A stretch of 64,000 bases of DNA. Origin: Erysipelotrichaceae bacterium. GTDB taxonomy: Bacteria; Bacillota_I; Bacilli_A; Erysipelotrichales; Erysipelotrichaceae. The position numbers and the translations under genes are program-made. The notes below the pieces were generated by a model that made no database searches, was not told the origin of the DNA, and saw only the letters and a program-made list of their open reading frames with translations. Location of the stretch: NCBI GenBank assembly GCA_015058875.1, contig SVBN01000001.1, forward strand, positions 61,323 through 125,322, in the 5' to 3' direction. Each line of letters begins with the position of its first letter. Position 1 is the first letter of the stretch. Of the stretch, positions 27,876 to 36,083 are shown piece by piece.

Positions 27876-29609
27876 TCAACCTCCTATAAAGTTCAAGAAA
27901 GACATTACTTCTTCGTAATCTTTCGGTAAGATTTCCTCTTCAATCGGAACATAATCAACCGCCTGTGGCATAATCGCCCAACTGATAGCCATTGCAAACA
28001 CGCAGTCATCATGCGCACCTGTAGCGGCTTCGGGTCTGCCGACCTCATTCTTAACGAAACTCAATGCCTCATGGAAGAAAGCCGGGTCTTGTATTAAGTC
28101 CGCATGGTAGTTCACGATCTCTTTCAGCTTATCCAATATCAGTGGTCTAGTCGTAGAGGTGGTTTTAAAGCCGAACTTCTTCATGACATGCGGCATATAG
28201 GTATCGACCGTTTCTCTTACGTAGAGATTCTCATATCCCATCTCCTGCAATCGCAGTGTCGGATAGGACGAGAAGTTTGTTTCCGGGCCGATCAGAGCGT
28301 AGTTGTAATACCTGCCGAGGTTATATATCTGCTGAACGAACTGTCGCTCATCCATCTGCGCACGGTACTTGGCTACCTGCTTACCGCCTTCCGTCTTATC
28401 CAATACATACCCGACGAAATAGTCAGATCCTTCACCTGCGGTATCCGCTCCAAGGCAATAAACGTGACCGGGTTCGGGGTGTTGCCATATAGAGATACAG
28501 CCATTCTGCCGTTCGTAGAATCCGCCCAATTCGGTAAACTCTCCCATATCCATCGGAGGATGCACACTTCTTAATCTCTCCTGTATCTTCACGGGATCGA
28601 AGAACGGATTACCCGACTGAATGAACGCTTCTTCCGGGGTGGCAGGATACTCCTGTTTAAACTGATTGATATCGCCACCGCACAGCGTACGAATAGCGTA
28701 CCGTCTCCACATGATCTGCTCATTGTCGAGTCCGAATTCAGCCTTCAGATCATTCTCTTCCGCAGTTAATTCCTCGCCGTTATACTCCCTTCTGTATTCG
28801 GGCATCTGATACCACGGGAAGAATAACGGAATATAATCGTTATCCCCTGCCACTGCGGAGTCCCACATCTGCTTGAAATAGTTATAGCCATTGGCAGTAC
28901 TTTCGATTACCAACAGTGAGAACCCGGACTGAGGCAGTGTCTGCAATAGACCTGTCAGCTGATCCTGTACGGTTTTGCCGTCCTGTTCCTTCCAAAACGC
29001 TATCTCAGACAAATGCATCAGCTTATACGTAGCAGATCGACCAACGCCCTTCTGTTCAGCACTTGATACCCTAATAGAACTTCTCAAGCCGGGATTTGCT
29101 TCTTTTTCAGCAGGATCATTGGTAGGATTCTCGAACCTCAGCAGTTTGCTATTGGAGTATTTGACCATCGGCTTCAGATTAGGCGGCAGGTTATCGTAGT
29201 ACCTCTTCACCATGTCGTAGATGTTATTCGTAGCGTCGGTGTTATGCGCCATGATCAATCCGTTGATAAAGAACGAAGTCATAGTCACCGCACCGATCAG
29301 TGCCTCAGTCATGGTAGAGAAACCCATCTGACGAGCTTTAAGGATAATCACCTTGCACGGTTTATCGTTGTTGTAGTGTTCCTTGAACGTCTCATACAAA
29401 ACCTTCTGAGCGTCGTTCATATGGAGCGGAACAAGGTTACTCTGCTTATCGACAATCTTGAAATAAGTCTCGATATAATCCTTTAGAGATAAGACAGCAG
29501 GCTTTACATACTTCTCACCCTTCGCCTTGGCCTCAGCCTTCTTCTGTTTCTCAAGTTCGGCCTCTTCCTTCTTCTTCCGTTCTCTTGCTTTTCTTGCAGT
29601 CTGTTTCAT
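27876..29609 (-). CDS. terL: terminase large subunit
   Basis: 577 residues. The ATPase part shows a Walker A-like KARQMGFST (about residue 92), a Walker B strand FSLLVIESTANGYN, and the motif III region after it. The nuclease part begins with CLGADTAGEGSDYFVG and ends with AHDDCVFAMAISWA, supplying the acidic metal ligands. The N-terminal 45 residues are very basic (ARKARERKKKEEAELEKQKK). It packages DNA through the portal. The start overlaps terS by ATGA. Confidence 0.93.
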   Translation of the reverse strand: MKQTARKARERKKKEEAELEKQKKAEAKAKGEKYVKPAVLSLKDYIETYFKIVDKQSNLVPLHMNDAQKVLYETFKEHYNNDKPCKVIILKARQMGFSTMTEALIGAVTMTSFFINGLIMAHNTDATNNIYDMVKRYYDNLPPNLKPMVKYSNSKLLRFENPTNDPAEKEANPGLRSSIRVSSAEQKGVGRSATYKLMHLSEIAFWKEQDGKTVQDQLTGLLQTLPQSGFSLLVIESTANGYNYFKQMWDSAVAGDNDYIPLFFPWYQMPEYRREYNGEELTAEENDLKAEFGLDNEQIMWRRYAIRTLCGGDINQFKQEYPATPEEAFIQSGNPFFDPVKIQERLRSVHPPMDMGEFTELGGFYERQNGCISIWQHPEPGHVYCLGADTAGEGSDYFVGYVLDKTEGGKQVAKYRAQMDERQFVQQIYNLGRYYNYALIGPETNFSSYPTLRLQEMGYENLYVRETVDTYMPHVMKKFGFKTTSTTRPLILDKLKEIVNYHADLIQDPAFFHEALSFVKNEVGRPEAATGAHDDCVFAMAISWAIMPQAVDYVPIEEEILPKDYEEVMSFLNFIGG

Positions 29610-30001
29610 GCCTTCAGCTTGGTATTCTTCAGTACCTGCTCGATGGAAATCTTAGCGTTCAGATCAACTCCTCTGTTATCCGAATAACCCATTGTCTTCA
29701 GAGCGAAGATCGCCCCGGTAGGGTTTTTCATGGTTTTCAGATTCTTGAACAGATCCGCCTCAATCATGTTACTCGCATACTCATGTACACTCGCAAGATC
29801 CGGGTGGTCTGCCATGTTCTTAAACATCTGCTTGGAGATCTGAAGATAATTGCACAGAGAAGGAACACTCCATTCAAGTGGATCAGTCTCTTCAAAGTAT
29901 CTCTTAATCCTGCCCTCAAACAATGTGGGGTTAATGTTATCGAGCTTCTTCGGTTTATAACGCTTGTCGGGCGTACCATCTTTCTTCAGTTTCTGTTCCA
30001 T
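29606..30001 (-). CDS. terS: terminase small subunit
   Basis: 131 residues from MEQKLKKDGTPDKRYKP; this ATG follows GGAGG at ideal spacing. The reading frame stays open 117 bases further upstream but has no ribosome site there. The N-terminus is basic, followed by helical sections (WSVPSLCNYLQISKQMFKNM) that fit the DNA-binding part. The C-terminal part (PTGAIFALKTMGYSDNRGVD) is the type seen in many small terminases. It recognises the packaging site. First gene of the late operon. Confidence 0.85.
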   Translation of the reverse strand: MEQKLKKDGTPDKRYKPKKLDNINPTLFEGRIKRYFEETDPLEWSVPSLCNYLQISKQMFKNMADHPDLASVHEYASNMIEADLFKNLKTMKNPTGAIFALKTMGYSDNRGVDLNAKISIEQVLKNTKLKA

Positions 30002-30021
30002 AAAACCTCCATTTTCAAGAA

Positions 30022-30030
30022 AATATAGCA
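30022..30030 (-). promoter_or_regulatory. candidate late promoter, extended -10
   Basis: On the minus strand TGCTATATT (30030 down to 30022) is an extended -10 element, placed so that the transcript would start about 14 bases before terS. No -35 consensus lies at the right distance, so an activator is expected; the large inverted repeat just upstream is a natural site for one. Confidence 0.5.
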
Positions 30031-30108
30031 AAAGTTTAGTATTACTGAGTATTCGCCCGGGATTTTTCGATACCACCGCCATTAAATATTCAGTACTGCT
30101 AAACTTTT
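30030..30108. repeat. 24-bp inverted repeat upstream of late operon
   Basis: The arm at 30030-30053 begins AAAAGTTTAG and ends ACTGAGTATT. The arm at 30085-30108 is its inverse complement with three mismatches in 24. The spacer is 31 bases. Both arms contain the same core read outward, AAAAGTTTAG-N4-CTGA(A/G)TATT. It lies directly upstream of the terS promoter. Confidence 0.8.
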
Positions 30109-30119
30109 TTGGTTCCATC

Positions 30120-30398
30120 TAGGGGTGTCAGACATAGGCCGGGGGAGTGTGGGTGGGGTAAATAAATCACGAACACACGATGAGAGAGAAAGAGGATGGG
30201 GCTTTCGCACATGGAGTTCCTTCGGCCACCCCGCCAAAAATGGCCGTACCCCTGTACCCTGTGCACGTACCCTTACATTCCCTGTGTCCCCTGTGCTGTG
30301 CCTGCTCCTAGTACCCTTGCACGAACACCAAAAAACCGCATGATCAAGCCTTTTTTGGGGCTTTTCTACCCGATTTCTACCATGCCTCCCGACTGTCA
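30120..30398. other. intergenic stretch without genes
   Basis: About 280 bases with no credible gene on either strand; the open frames here have no ribosome sites and overlap one another. It holds the inverted repeat CGGCCA (30223-30228)/TGGCCG (30241-30246), a pyrimidine-rich section with repeated TACCC(C)T, and a weak plus-strand hairpin AAGCC/GGCTT followed by TTC near 30347-30364. Confidence 0.5.
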
Positions 30399-30443
30399 CT
30401 TGTCTAAACATGTCAGCTGTTTTGGGCTTGTCTAAACAAGTCA
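30399..30443. promoter_or_regulatory. tandem operator-like repeats
   Basis: CTTGTCTAAACATGTCA (30399-30415) and CTTGTCTAAACAAGTCA (30427-30443) differ at one base and lie 28 bases apart. The second contains the palindrome CTTGT-CTAA-ACAAG. They are probably binding sites of a phage regulator. On the minus strand a weak TTGAAC-16-TAGACA promoter overlaps the second site. Confidence 0.55.
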
Positions 30444-30689
30444 CGTTTTAGTTCAACCCCACCACGCATAGTTATGCAATAAACTTAATATTTTCTCTAT
30501 TTATCTATTTACACGATTTTTTGCGGTCTTGGTGGCCAAAACCCGAAAGAACCCGAAGCCCTGTGCGATACTAAGGGTGCAAGGACGGGAGGCCAAAAAG
30601 AAAGTCACTTGCACACATACATAATTCATATATTCAAGTTCCTTCTCTGATATGAGGGTATCCGATTAACAGTGAATACTTGTCTGTGA

Positions 30690-31250
30690 ACTGATTAGTA
30701 GTCAGTAGCAAATGTATGCGTCTGTTCCTTGAAAACATATCCGCTCCGCTCCGTCCGATACATGGAGTGTCAGACACTTGTGGGTAATGAGTACGACTAT
30801 CTGACGTGAGTCAATATAGCACGGCGTAATAAGCTTTCGTAATGGCAAGCGAAGGCATGTGAGCATGGACGTGGTGAAATTACACCACCCTTGGAAACGG
30901 CTTTTCACGTCCCTAGTTTTATCGGGGCTTGTGGGCTGAAAAGAGTCGGTCTGAGGGGTGCACTCACTTGGAATAGTGACTATCCATTCATGCGTATAGC
31001 TCCGTGAAACTCGGAGAGACATATAAACCCTATGGCATGTTTGCTAACTGGAGATAACGGGAGACCGTGGTAGGTAGCAATACCTATGTAGATACCAAGT
31101 GATAGTGATTTGAAGGAGAAGCGACGGAGAGTAAGGGAGTGCATGGAGAAGTGGGCATATAGCGCACCAAGTGTACATATCAGAACAGGCTGAACCGCTT
31201 TAGGGGGACGGTGTAATAATATCCCCTTCTTATGGCCAAAAAGGTCACCG
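30690..31250 (+). ncRNA. putative large structured phage RNA (GOLLD/ROOL-like)
   Basis: About 560 bases without credible genes but full of short perfect hairpins in the plus-strand reading. Examples: ACTGA/TCAGT (30690-30706); GCTTTCG/CGAAGGC (30833-30856); GGACGTG/CACGTCC (30867-30912) around GTG/CAC; TCACT/AGTGA (30964-30979); CTCCG/CGGAG (31000-31016); ACGG-GAGA-CCGT (31057-31068); TAGGTA-GCAA-TACCTA (31071-31086); AGGGG/CCCCT (31201 onward). Two loops are GNRA tetraloops. Size, purine-rich junctions and location between phage arms fit the large phage RNAs GOLLD and ROOL. I cannot check the family, and exact ends are uncertain. Confidence 0.5.
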
Positions 31251-31290
31251 AAAAAATAATCCGCCCGAAGGCGAAGGAAAGGAAAACATC

Positions 31291-31611
31291 ATGAAAAAGA
31301 CAACACTCAAGAACTCTGCTGATTTTGACTACATCGAACGTACGGTATGGCAGTACTGCAAGGCACGGAAACTCACGGACGATCGGAAAGCACTTGCTTT
31401 CATGCTTGCCACTGAACCTGTAACACTCGCTGAAGATATTCAGTCTTTCGGATATGCGTATGGCGATAAACTCGCTGATTCGATCGTGGCAATGATCGGG
31501 AGGATCTGCTGGTGTCAAGAATCATCACTCAGACAGGCACAGTCGTTAAACGTGCAAACAATTTCCGCCTCATGGAGTTTTGGCTCAATGAGAATCAACC
31601 GTATTACATGA
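31291..31611 (+). CDS. hypothetical phage early protein
   Basis: 106 residues, first open frame of the early operon, after a GGAAAGG ribosome site. The first 70 residues look like a real helical protein (RTVWQYCKARKLTDDRKALAFMLATEP). The last 35 overlap the next gene in another frame and have poor composition, so the natural C-terminus may be different. Function unknown. Confidence 0.5.
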   Translation: MKKTTLKNSADFDYIERTVWQYCKARKLTDDRKALAFMLATEPVTLAEDIQSFGYAYGDKLADSIVAMIGRICWCQESSLRQAQSLNVQTISASWSFGSMRINRIT

Positions 31612-31804
31612 TCAAAAATCCCGATTGTGAGTATTCGGACAGATTTATGAAGGGTGTGAACAGGGCGAAGACGATATTTACATCATCGAACTACAGGACG
31701 GGACACTTGTCGATATAGTAGCGGACGATTTACAGACAGGTGACGAAGTAACAATTTACTACAACAACGGCTCAATCATATGGACACTTTATGGAAAACG
31801 CTAA
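31512..31804 (+). pseudogene. frameshifted small phage gene
   Basis: A GTG start at 31512 follows GGGAGG and gives a good protein sequence as far as NQPYYMIKNPDCEYSD. The frame then degrades and stops at 31718. In the -1 frame, from about 31631, an open stretch without any start codon continues with good composition (EDDIYIIELQDGTLVDIVADD) to the stop at 31804. The simplest reading is one gene of about 97 codons broken by a single-base change near 31628-31650. A sequencing error is an alternative. Confidence 0.55.
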
Positions 31805-31826
31805 GAAGCGAAAGAAAGGAAAAATC

Positions 31827-32975
31827 ATGACTTACAGAAGAACATCCAAGGAACACAAGAACGTTTATGACATCGTAACAGAGAGAATCATGAGACAGAT
31901 GGAGAACGGTATCATTCCGTGGCGGAAACCGTGGGACAATGCCAAGAACATCGACGGCACAATGCTTGCAACGAATGCAATCAGCGGTGAAGCATATTCA
32001 CTGACAAATCAGTTCCTTCTCGGAATGCAGGGTGGCAAGTTCCTCACTTACAAACAGATTACGGAACACGGCGGAAAGCTCAAGGAAGACGCTGAACGGT
32101 ACATGGTCATATGGTGGAACAGGAAAGCGTACGAAAAGAAAGATAACAACGGCAACGTCATCATCGGTGAAGATGGAAAACCCGAAATGAAGATTATCCC
32201 GATTCTGAAGTACTACACAGTCTACAGTCTCGAAGATACCGAAGGCGTGAAACTTCCGAAGAAGAAGGAACGTAAAAACACGCCAATCATGGACGCTGAA
32301 ACAATCATCACCGACTACATAACAGCAAGCGGTATCAAGTTCGATAATACAGGCAGTAATCGGGCATTCTACAGACCATCCGAAGATATGGTGGTAGTAC
32401 CTAGTATCAATCAGTACAAAGATACCAACGAATACTACAGCACAACATTCCATGAGTTCATTCACAGTACAGGCCATGAATCAAGGCTGAACAGACTTAC
32501 AAACGACTTCTTCGGCGGTCACGAATACTCTAAAGAAGAGTTAGTAGCTGAACTCGGAAGTGCCTTCACAATGGCAATCTGCGGAATTGAAACACCGAAA
32601 ACAGAAACGAACAGTGCCGCATACATTCAGTCATGGCTGAAAGAACTGAATAACGATCATAAGTTATTCGTGAGTGCCGCTTCAATGGCTCAGAAAGCAG
32701 TCAAGTTCATGATCCCCGAAGATACCGCCGAAACAATCGACAACGAAGAACAGGAAGAACCTGCAAATGTTGAAGAACCTAAGGTTGAAGAGACAAAAAC
32801 AGAAAAGGTTGAGGAAGTCAAAGAAACGGCTTCCTTTTCTCTTCCGCCGTACGAACTGAAGAATCCCTTCCCTAACATCTTCACGGTAACAATGAACGGC
32901 GAAACAAAATACTTCTTATGGAAACCATCTGAAAAACAGATTTACGAATCATTCATGAAAAAGGAGGCTAAGTAA
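31827..32975 (+). CDS. ArdC-like antirestriction protein with metallopeptidase domain
   Basis: 382 residues. The N-terminal half is an ArdC/DUF1738 ssDNA-binding domain (MRQMENGIIPWRKPWDNA; TNAISGEAYSLTNQFLL). The C-terminal half is a zincin-like domain with HEFIHSTGHESRL, i.e. HExxH plus a further His/Glu, then LVAELGSAF. An acidic Glu/Val-rich linker (about 310-345) precedes a final 45-residue segment. ArdC-type proteins protect incoming DNA from host restriction. The start MTYRRTSKEHK follows AAAGGAAAAATC. It opens the block of small early genes. Confidence 0.9.
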   Translation: MTYRRTSKEHKNVYDIVTERIMRQMENGIIPWRKPWDNAKNIDGTMLATNAISGEAYSLTNQFLLGMQGGKFLTYKQITEHGGKLKEDAERYMVIWWNRKAYEKKDNNGNVIIGEDGKPEMKIIPILKYYTVYSLEDTEGVKLPKKKERKNTPIMDAETIITDYITASGIKFDNTGSNRAFYRPSEDMVVVPSINQYKDTNEYYSTTFHEFIHSTGHESRLNRLTNDFFGGHEYSKEELVAELGSAFTMAICGIETPKTETNSAAYIQSWLKELNNDHKLFVSAASMAQKAVKFMIPEDTAETIDNEEQEEPANVEEPKVEETKTEKVEEVKETASFSLPPYELKNPFPNIFTVTMNGETKYFLWKPSEKQIYESFMKKEAK

Positions 32976-32977
32976 TC

Positions 32978-33535
32978 ATGGCAAACAACAATTTCTTCAA
33001 TCCCTTCATTAAGTACATCACAAAGCAGCCTAGAATCATCGTATCCTTCAACGAAACACATGCATTCATCACAGATTCACATATCCTGCTGAAACTTACT
33101 CATAACCAGTACAAAGGTTATTTCATCGGCGAAAGCACACTGTTCCCGGCAATCTCTACTAATAAAACTTATCAGCGCACCGACAAGTCCGCCAAGATTC
33201 TCACAGAGCAGGAACACTATACAGATATGGACAAGTTCTTCTTGGGAGTACCTAAGTACACAACACAGTGCAGTAACATCGTGATCCGTCACTTGGATGG
33301 TGATTCAGTTGTATGTTTCACAGACGAAGGTATCATGGCATTCGATAGAAACCTTGTACAGATTGCAGAAGCAATTTGTGGAAACTTCTTCGGATTCTAC
33401 GGAACTATGAAACCTGCGGTATTTGAAACTAACAGTAAAGACGAAGCACAGCAGATGGTGGTGTTACCGCTCAGATTATCGCCAAGCTACGCAGAAGAAC
33501 TGAAAGCACTCGGACAGTTTGTGAAAGGAGAATAA
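32978..33535 (+). CDS. hypothetical phage protein
   Basis: 185 residues, soluble, mixed alpha/beta, preceded by AGGAGG inside the end of the ArdC gene. No motif is recognised. Sections such as YKGYFIGESTLFPAIS and DGDSVVCFTDEGIMAFD suggest a compact globular fold. Function unknown; position suggests a host-takeover or anti-defence role. Confidence 0.7.
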   Translation: MANNNFFNPFIKYITKQPRIIVSFNETHAFITDSHILLKLTHNQYKGYFIGESTLFPAISTNKTYQRTDKSAKILTEQEHYTDMDKFFLGVPKYTTQCSNIVIRHLDGDSVVCFTDEGIMAFDRNLVQIAEAICGNFFGFYGTMKPAVFETNSKDEAQQMVVLPLRLSPSYAEELKALGQFVKGE

Positions 33536-33536
33536 C

Positions 33537-33785
33537 ATGCTGACAAGAGAAGAATATGATTGCATCACTCGTTGTTTCAACGCTTGCAATGTGTGGGGAG
33601 ATGTTCATGACTATTGGGAAGACGATTCAATCGGAGTTGACATCACTTGGGGTGATTGGAAACATGACCACCTCAGATGTGATTGGATCATGGAAGAACT
33701 CGGCTATGCATTGGTTGAAGTGTACGACATCGAAGAAAACGGAAGTGATTGCTACTCAGCAACAAGAAGATACAGGAGAAGCTAA
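33537..33785 (+). CDS. hypothetical acidic phage protein
   Basis: 82 residues, rich in Asp, Trp, Tyr and Cys (CNVWGDVHDYWEDDSIGVDITWGDW). It begins one base after the previous stop. Unknown function. Confidence 0.65.
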   Translation: MLTREEYDCITRCFNACNVWGDVHDYWEDDSIGVDITWGDWKHDHLRCDWIMEELGYALVEVYDIEENGSDCYSATRRYRRS

Positions 33786-33786
33786 C

Positions 33787-33945
33787 ATGTGGAGAATCGA
33801 AGTATGGAGTTCTTACTCACCGTGGGCAGTACTCATTGACGAATTGTCGCAGGATGTATTTGACAGTTACGAAGAAGCAAAGGAACAGGTTGATTTCTTT
33901 GAAAAATACCGCCCCGAATACAAATACGAAATCTTTAAAGACTAA
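33787..33945 (+). CDS. hypothetical small phage protein
   Basis: 52 residues (MWRIEVWSSYSPWAVLIDE...). The ATG follows AGGAGAAGCTAAC; a longer frame exists but lacks a ribosome site. The pattern of strand, then helix with FDSYEEAKEQVDFFEK, recurs in small phage proteins. Unknown function. Confidence 0.65.
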   Translation: MWRIEVWSSYSPWAVLIDELSQDVFDSYEEAKEQVDFFEKYRPEYKYEIFKD

Positions 33946-33962
33946 GAAAAGGAGAAAAGAAA

Positions 33963-34277
33963 ATGACAAGAGAATTTGCCGCTTACTACTACAATAACAA
34001 TTCTTACGAAATCGAATCCACTAAAGATATCTTTGAAGCATATCTCGAAGACAATCGGGGATGCTCAACTTTCCCGGAATACATGGAATCATACGAACAG
34101 GACTATGATGACTTGCAGGACAGAGAAGAGTCACTGATCATGCTGATTGAAGAAGATGTGAAGTATATAAGAAACAATATCGACGAAATCAGAAGTTATC
34201 TCGATGAACTCGAAGAAGTCTACGACTGCATTGACGAAGAGCCGCTGAAGTGGGAAATGGTAGAGGTGCTTGAATGA
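33963..34277 (+). CDS. highly acidic phage protein, possible DNA mimic
   Basis: 104 residues with Asp and Glu making up roughly a third (for example ESYEQDYDDLQDREESLIMLIEEDV) and very few Lys/Arg. Strong helical pattern. Such charge is shared with DNA-mimic inhibitors like Ocr, but also with other small phage proteins, so this is only a possibility. It follows AAAGGAGAAAAGAAA. Confidence 0.65.
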   Translation: MTREFAAYYYNNNSYEIESTKDIFEAYLEDNRGCSTFPEYMESYEQDYDDLQDREESLIMLIEEDVKYIRNNIDEIRSYLDELEEVYDCIDEEPLKWEMVEVLE

Positions 34278-34420
34278 TTAAGAAGATTGCAAGGGTGATT
34301 GCATCGGCAGTTGCCCTTTTCATTTGCGCCGCATTGATGACAGCAATGTTCTTTGGTGCAGTGCTTGAAGAATCTTATAAGTTGTATCCCTTAACAGAAA
34401 GTGAGGTGTTGGGAGAATGA
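34274..34420 (+). CDS. small single-pass membrane protein
   Basis: 48 residues (MIKKIARVIASAVALFICAA...) with one membrane helix from about residue 6 to 29 and an acidic C-terminus. It overlaps the gene before by four bases and the gene after by ATGA. Function unknown. Confidence 0.65.
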   Translation: MIKKIARVIASAVALFICAALMTAMFFGAVLEESYKLYPLTESEVLGE

Positions 34421-34650
34421 CAACAAAAGAAAAGATTGAAAAATTCACAGACAACTTCATCCCTTGGTGGGATAGAGACGATAACGACATGACAAATATT
34501 GACGAAATGCTTTCAAGTCGAAAAGGCAGGCGTGATCTTTATGAATTTTTCAGAATGTTTGCCGAAGACAACCTTGATTGGCAGGAAGCATTCGAATCTG
34601 CATCTGATATTATTCTCGATCTGATTGAAATTGAAAGGAGACATGCATAA
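34417..34650 (+). CDS. hypothetical phage protein
   Basis: 77 residues, acidic (FTDNFIPWWDRDDNDMTNIDEML), helical. Overlaps both neighbours by one to four bases, as expected in a packed early operon. Unknown function. Confidence 0.65.
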   Translation: MTTKEKIEKFTDNFIPWWDRDDNDMTNIDEMLSSRKGRRDLYEFFRMFAEDNLDWQEAFESASDIILDLIEIERRHA

Positions 34651-35054
34651 TGAGTGCTTACATTTGTGACAACAAAACTATTTCTTGCATCGCTGAAGGA
34701 TTCAACATTTACGATACGCCTTACACTGCAAAAGATTACAAAAAACCTACAGGATGGTTGATTGACGTAAACGATATCAGAAATGGTATTGGTCAGTCCC
34801 TTCTCAATCAGAATTATGCTTCAGTGAATGCCCGGTATGGCGAAGATACGAAGACGCCAAGATTTAAGTATGAAGATATTCTTTGTACGCCTAACAATCT
34901 TATCGGATGTATTCGGTGCTATGAATATCAAGCCTGCGAGACAGACGGCTATGAAGAAAGTGAGGTTCATAAATCACTACTCAGATTAAAACTCGATGTT
35001 CTTAACAGGCTCGTTGGTGAGACTACATGGGGATACCCGGAGGAGGAAGAATAA
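34650..35054 (+). CDS. hypothetical phage protein
   Basis: 134 residues; starts in TAATG with the preceding stop after GAAAGGAG. It contains several Tyr and Cys residues (CIRCYEYQACETDGYEES) without a clear metal site. Unknown function. Confidence 0.65.
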   Translation: MSAYICDNKTISCIAEGFNIYDTPYTAKDYKKPTGWLIDVNDIRNGIGQSLLNQNYASVNARYGEDTKTPRFKYEDILCTPNNLIGCIRCYEYQACETDGYEESEVHKSLLRLKLDVLNRLVGETTWGYPEEEE

Positions 35055-35055
35055 C

Positions 35056-35256
35056 ATGAAACAGACATTTGAATTGCACAAGTTCGACAATCAGCACTCA
35101 CTCGTTCTTCTGATTTACCCAAGCGGAGAGAAAGAGTTTGTGTGCTGTTCCTTCTACGATCCCGAAAAACCTATCGGCAGTCAGTGGGAGTGGGGACACT
35201 ATTTCGATAACCTTGAAGACGCATTGAAGTACGGAAACAAAAAGCAGAAACATTAA
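35056..35256 (+). CDS. hypothetical phage protein
   Basis: 66 residues from MKQTFELHKFDNQHSLV, after GGAGGAGGAAGAATAAC. Strand-rich, small, probably cytoplasmic. Unknown function. Confidence 0.65.
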   Translation: MKQTFELHKFDNQHSLVLLIYPSGEKEFVCCSFYDPEKPIGSQWEWGHYFDNLEDALKYGNKKQKH

Positions 35257-35267
35257 GGAGGTATGGT

Positions 35268-35501
35268 ATGGCAAAGAGTTACAAATACAGCGTGATGCTT
35301 GCATATGATGCCGGGTTTATCAGAGTCGGTTGTGAAATGTCACATCACAATTCCAAGGCGGCGGCATTCAGATCATTGCATCACTTTGAGAACATTTACC
35401 CGAAGGATGGCCATGACTTCTACGTAGAAGATAACGACACCGGGCGGTTGGTTCTCGAAATTAAACAGCGCAACAGCAAAGGCAAATGGGTAGTCATTTA
35501 A
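35268..35501 (+). CDS. hypothetical phage protein
   Basis: 77 residues with a strong ribosome site (AAGGAGG). The design, with strand, helix SKAAAFRSLHHFENIYP, strand DFYVEDNDTGRLVLEI, suggests a small dsRBD- or ferredoxin-like fold, but no family is recognised. Confidence 0.65.
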   Translation: MAKSYKYSVMLAYDAGFIRVGCEMSHHNSKAAAFRSLHHFENIYPKDGHDFYVEDNDTGRLVLEIKQRNSKGKWVVI

Positions 35502-35515
35502 AGGAGGAAAAGAAA

Positions 35516-35746
35516 ATGACAAATTTCGAACAGAAAATCCGCAGGATTCACGCAATCGAACAGGTTTACAACACCATTAAGAATGATAAGAGATGGGTTA
35601 TGGTTGAAACAGGCGAGACAAACAGCGAAGGTGATACAATTTATCGCTACCCCTGTGAAGAAGACGGTTGGGGTTGGGAAACAGACCGTGCAAAAGCAGA
35701 TATTTTCGATGAGGTTCTAAAATTCCTTGAGGACATGATAAAATAA
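35516..35746 (+). CDS. hypothetical phage protein
   Basis: 76 residues from MTNFEQKIRRIHAIEQV, after AAAGGAGG. Helical N-terminus and Trp-rich middle (DGWGWETDRAK). Unknown function. Confidence 0.65.
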   Translation: MTNFEQKIRRIHAIEQVYNTIKNDKRWVMVETGETNSEGDTIYRYPCEEDGWGWETDRAKADIFDEVLKFLEDMIK

Positions 35747-35792
35747 GGACATCCCTATGCCATAAAAGGACGTACAGAAAGAGAGGTAATGG

Positions 35793-36083
35793 ATGTTCAA
35801 CGGCTATGAAAAAGTCAAAGAAACAGTAGACAAGGTAATCCTTGATTGCGGTGCAGTCATTTCTCAGATGAATGAGGAAGACGAATACGAAGGAACATTG
35901 CGATTGATAGTTAAGTCTAAGGCAAGAAAAGAACTTGTGCATAGATGTTGTATGTTAATCCTTGAAGGCTTGCCCGAAACTGACTTGAGAGAATTATTCA
36001 GTGACGAAATCTACGATGATGCAGAAAACCTTTACGACCAATTACATCATTCGTGGGGAAAAAGAAACGGGGCGGTATCATAA
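35793..36083 (+). CDS. hypothetical phage protein
   Basis: 96 residues, helical and acidic, after GAGAGG. The segment ELVHRCCMLILEGLPETDLRELFSD is amphipathic. Unknown function. Confidence 0.65.
   Translation: MFNGYEKVKETVDKVILDCGAVISQMNEEDEYEGTLRLIVKSKARKELVHRCCMLILEGLPETDLRELFSDEIYDDAENLYDQLHHSWGKRNGAVS

Noticed and set aside
30082-30444. 120-codon minus-strand and overlapping plus-strand frames
   Set aside because: They overlap each other, lack ribosome sites and have odd composition; the region also holds the 24-bp inverted repeat and operator-like sites.
30690-31250. Group I or group II intron
   Set aside because: No flanking exons of a split gene, no recognisable P/Q/R/S or domain V sequence and no maturase or homing endonuclease nearby.
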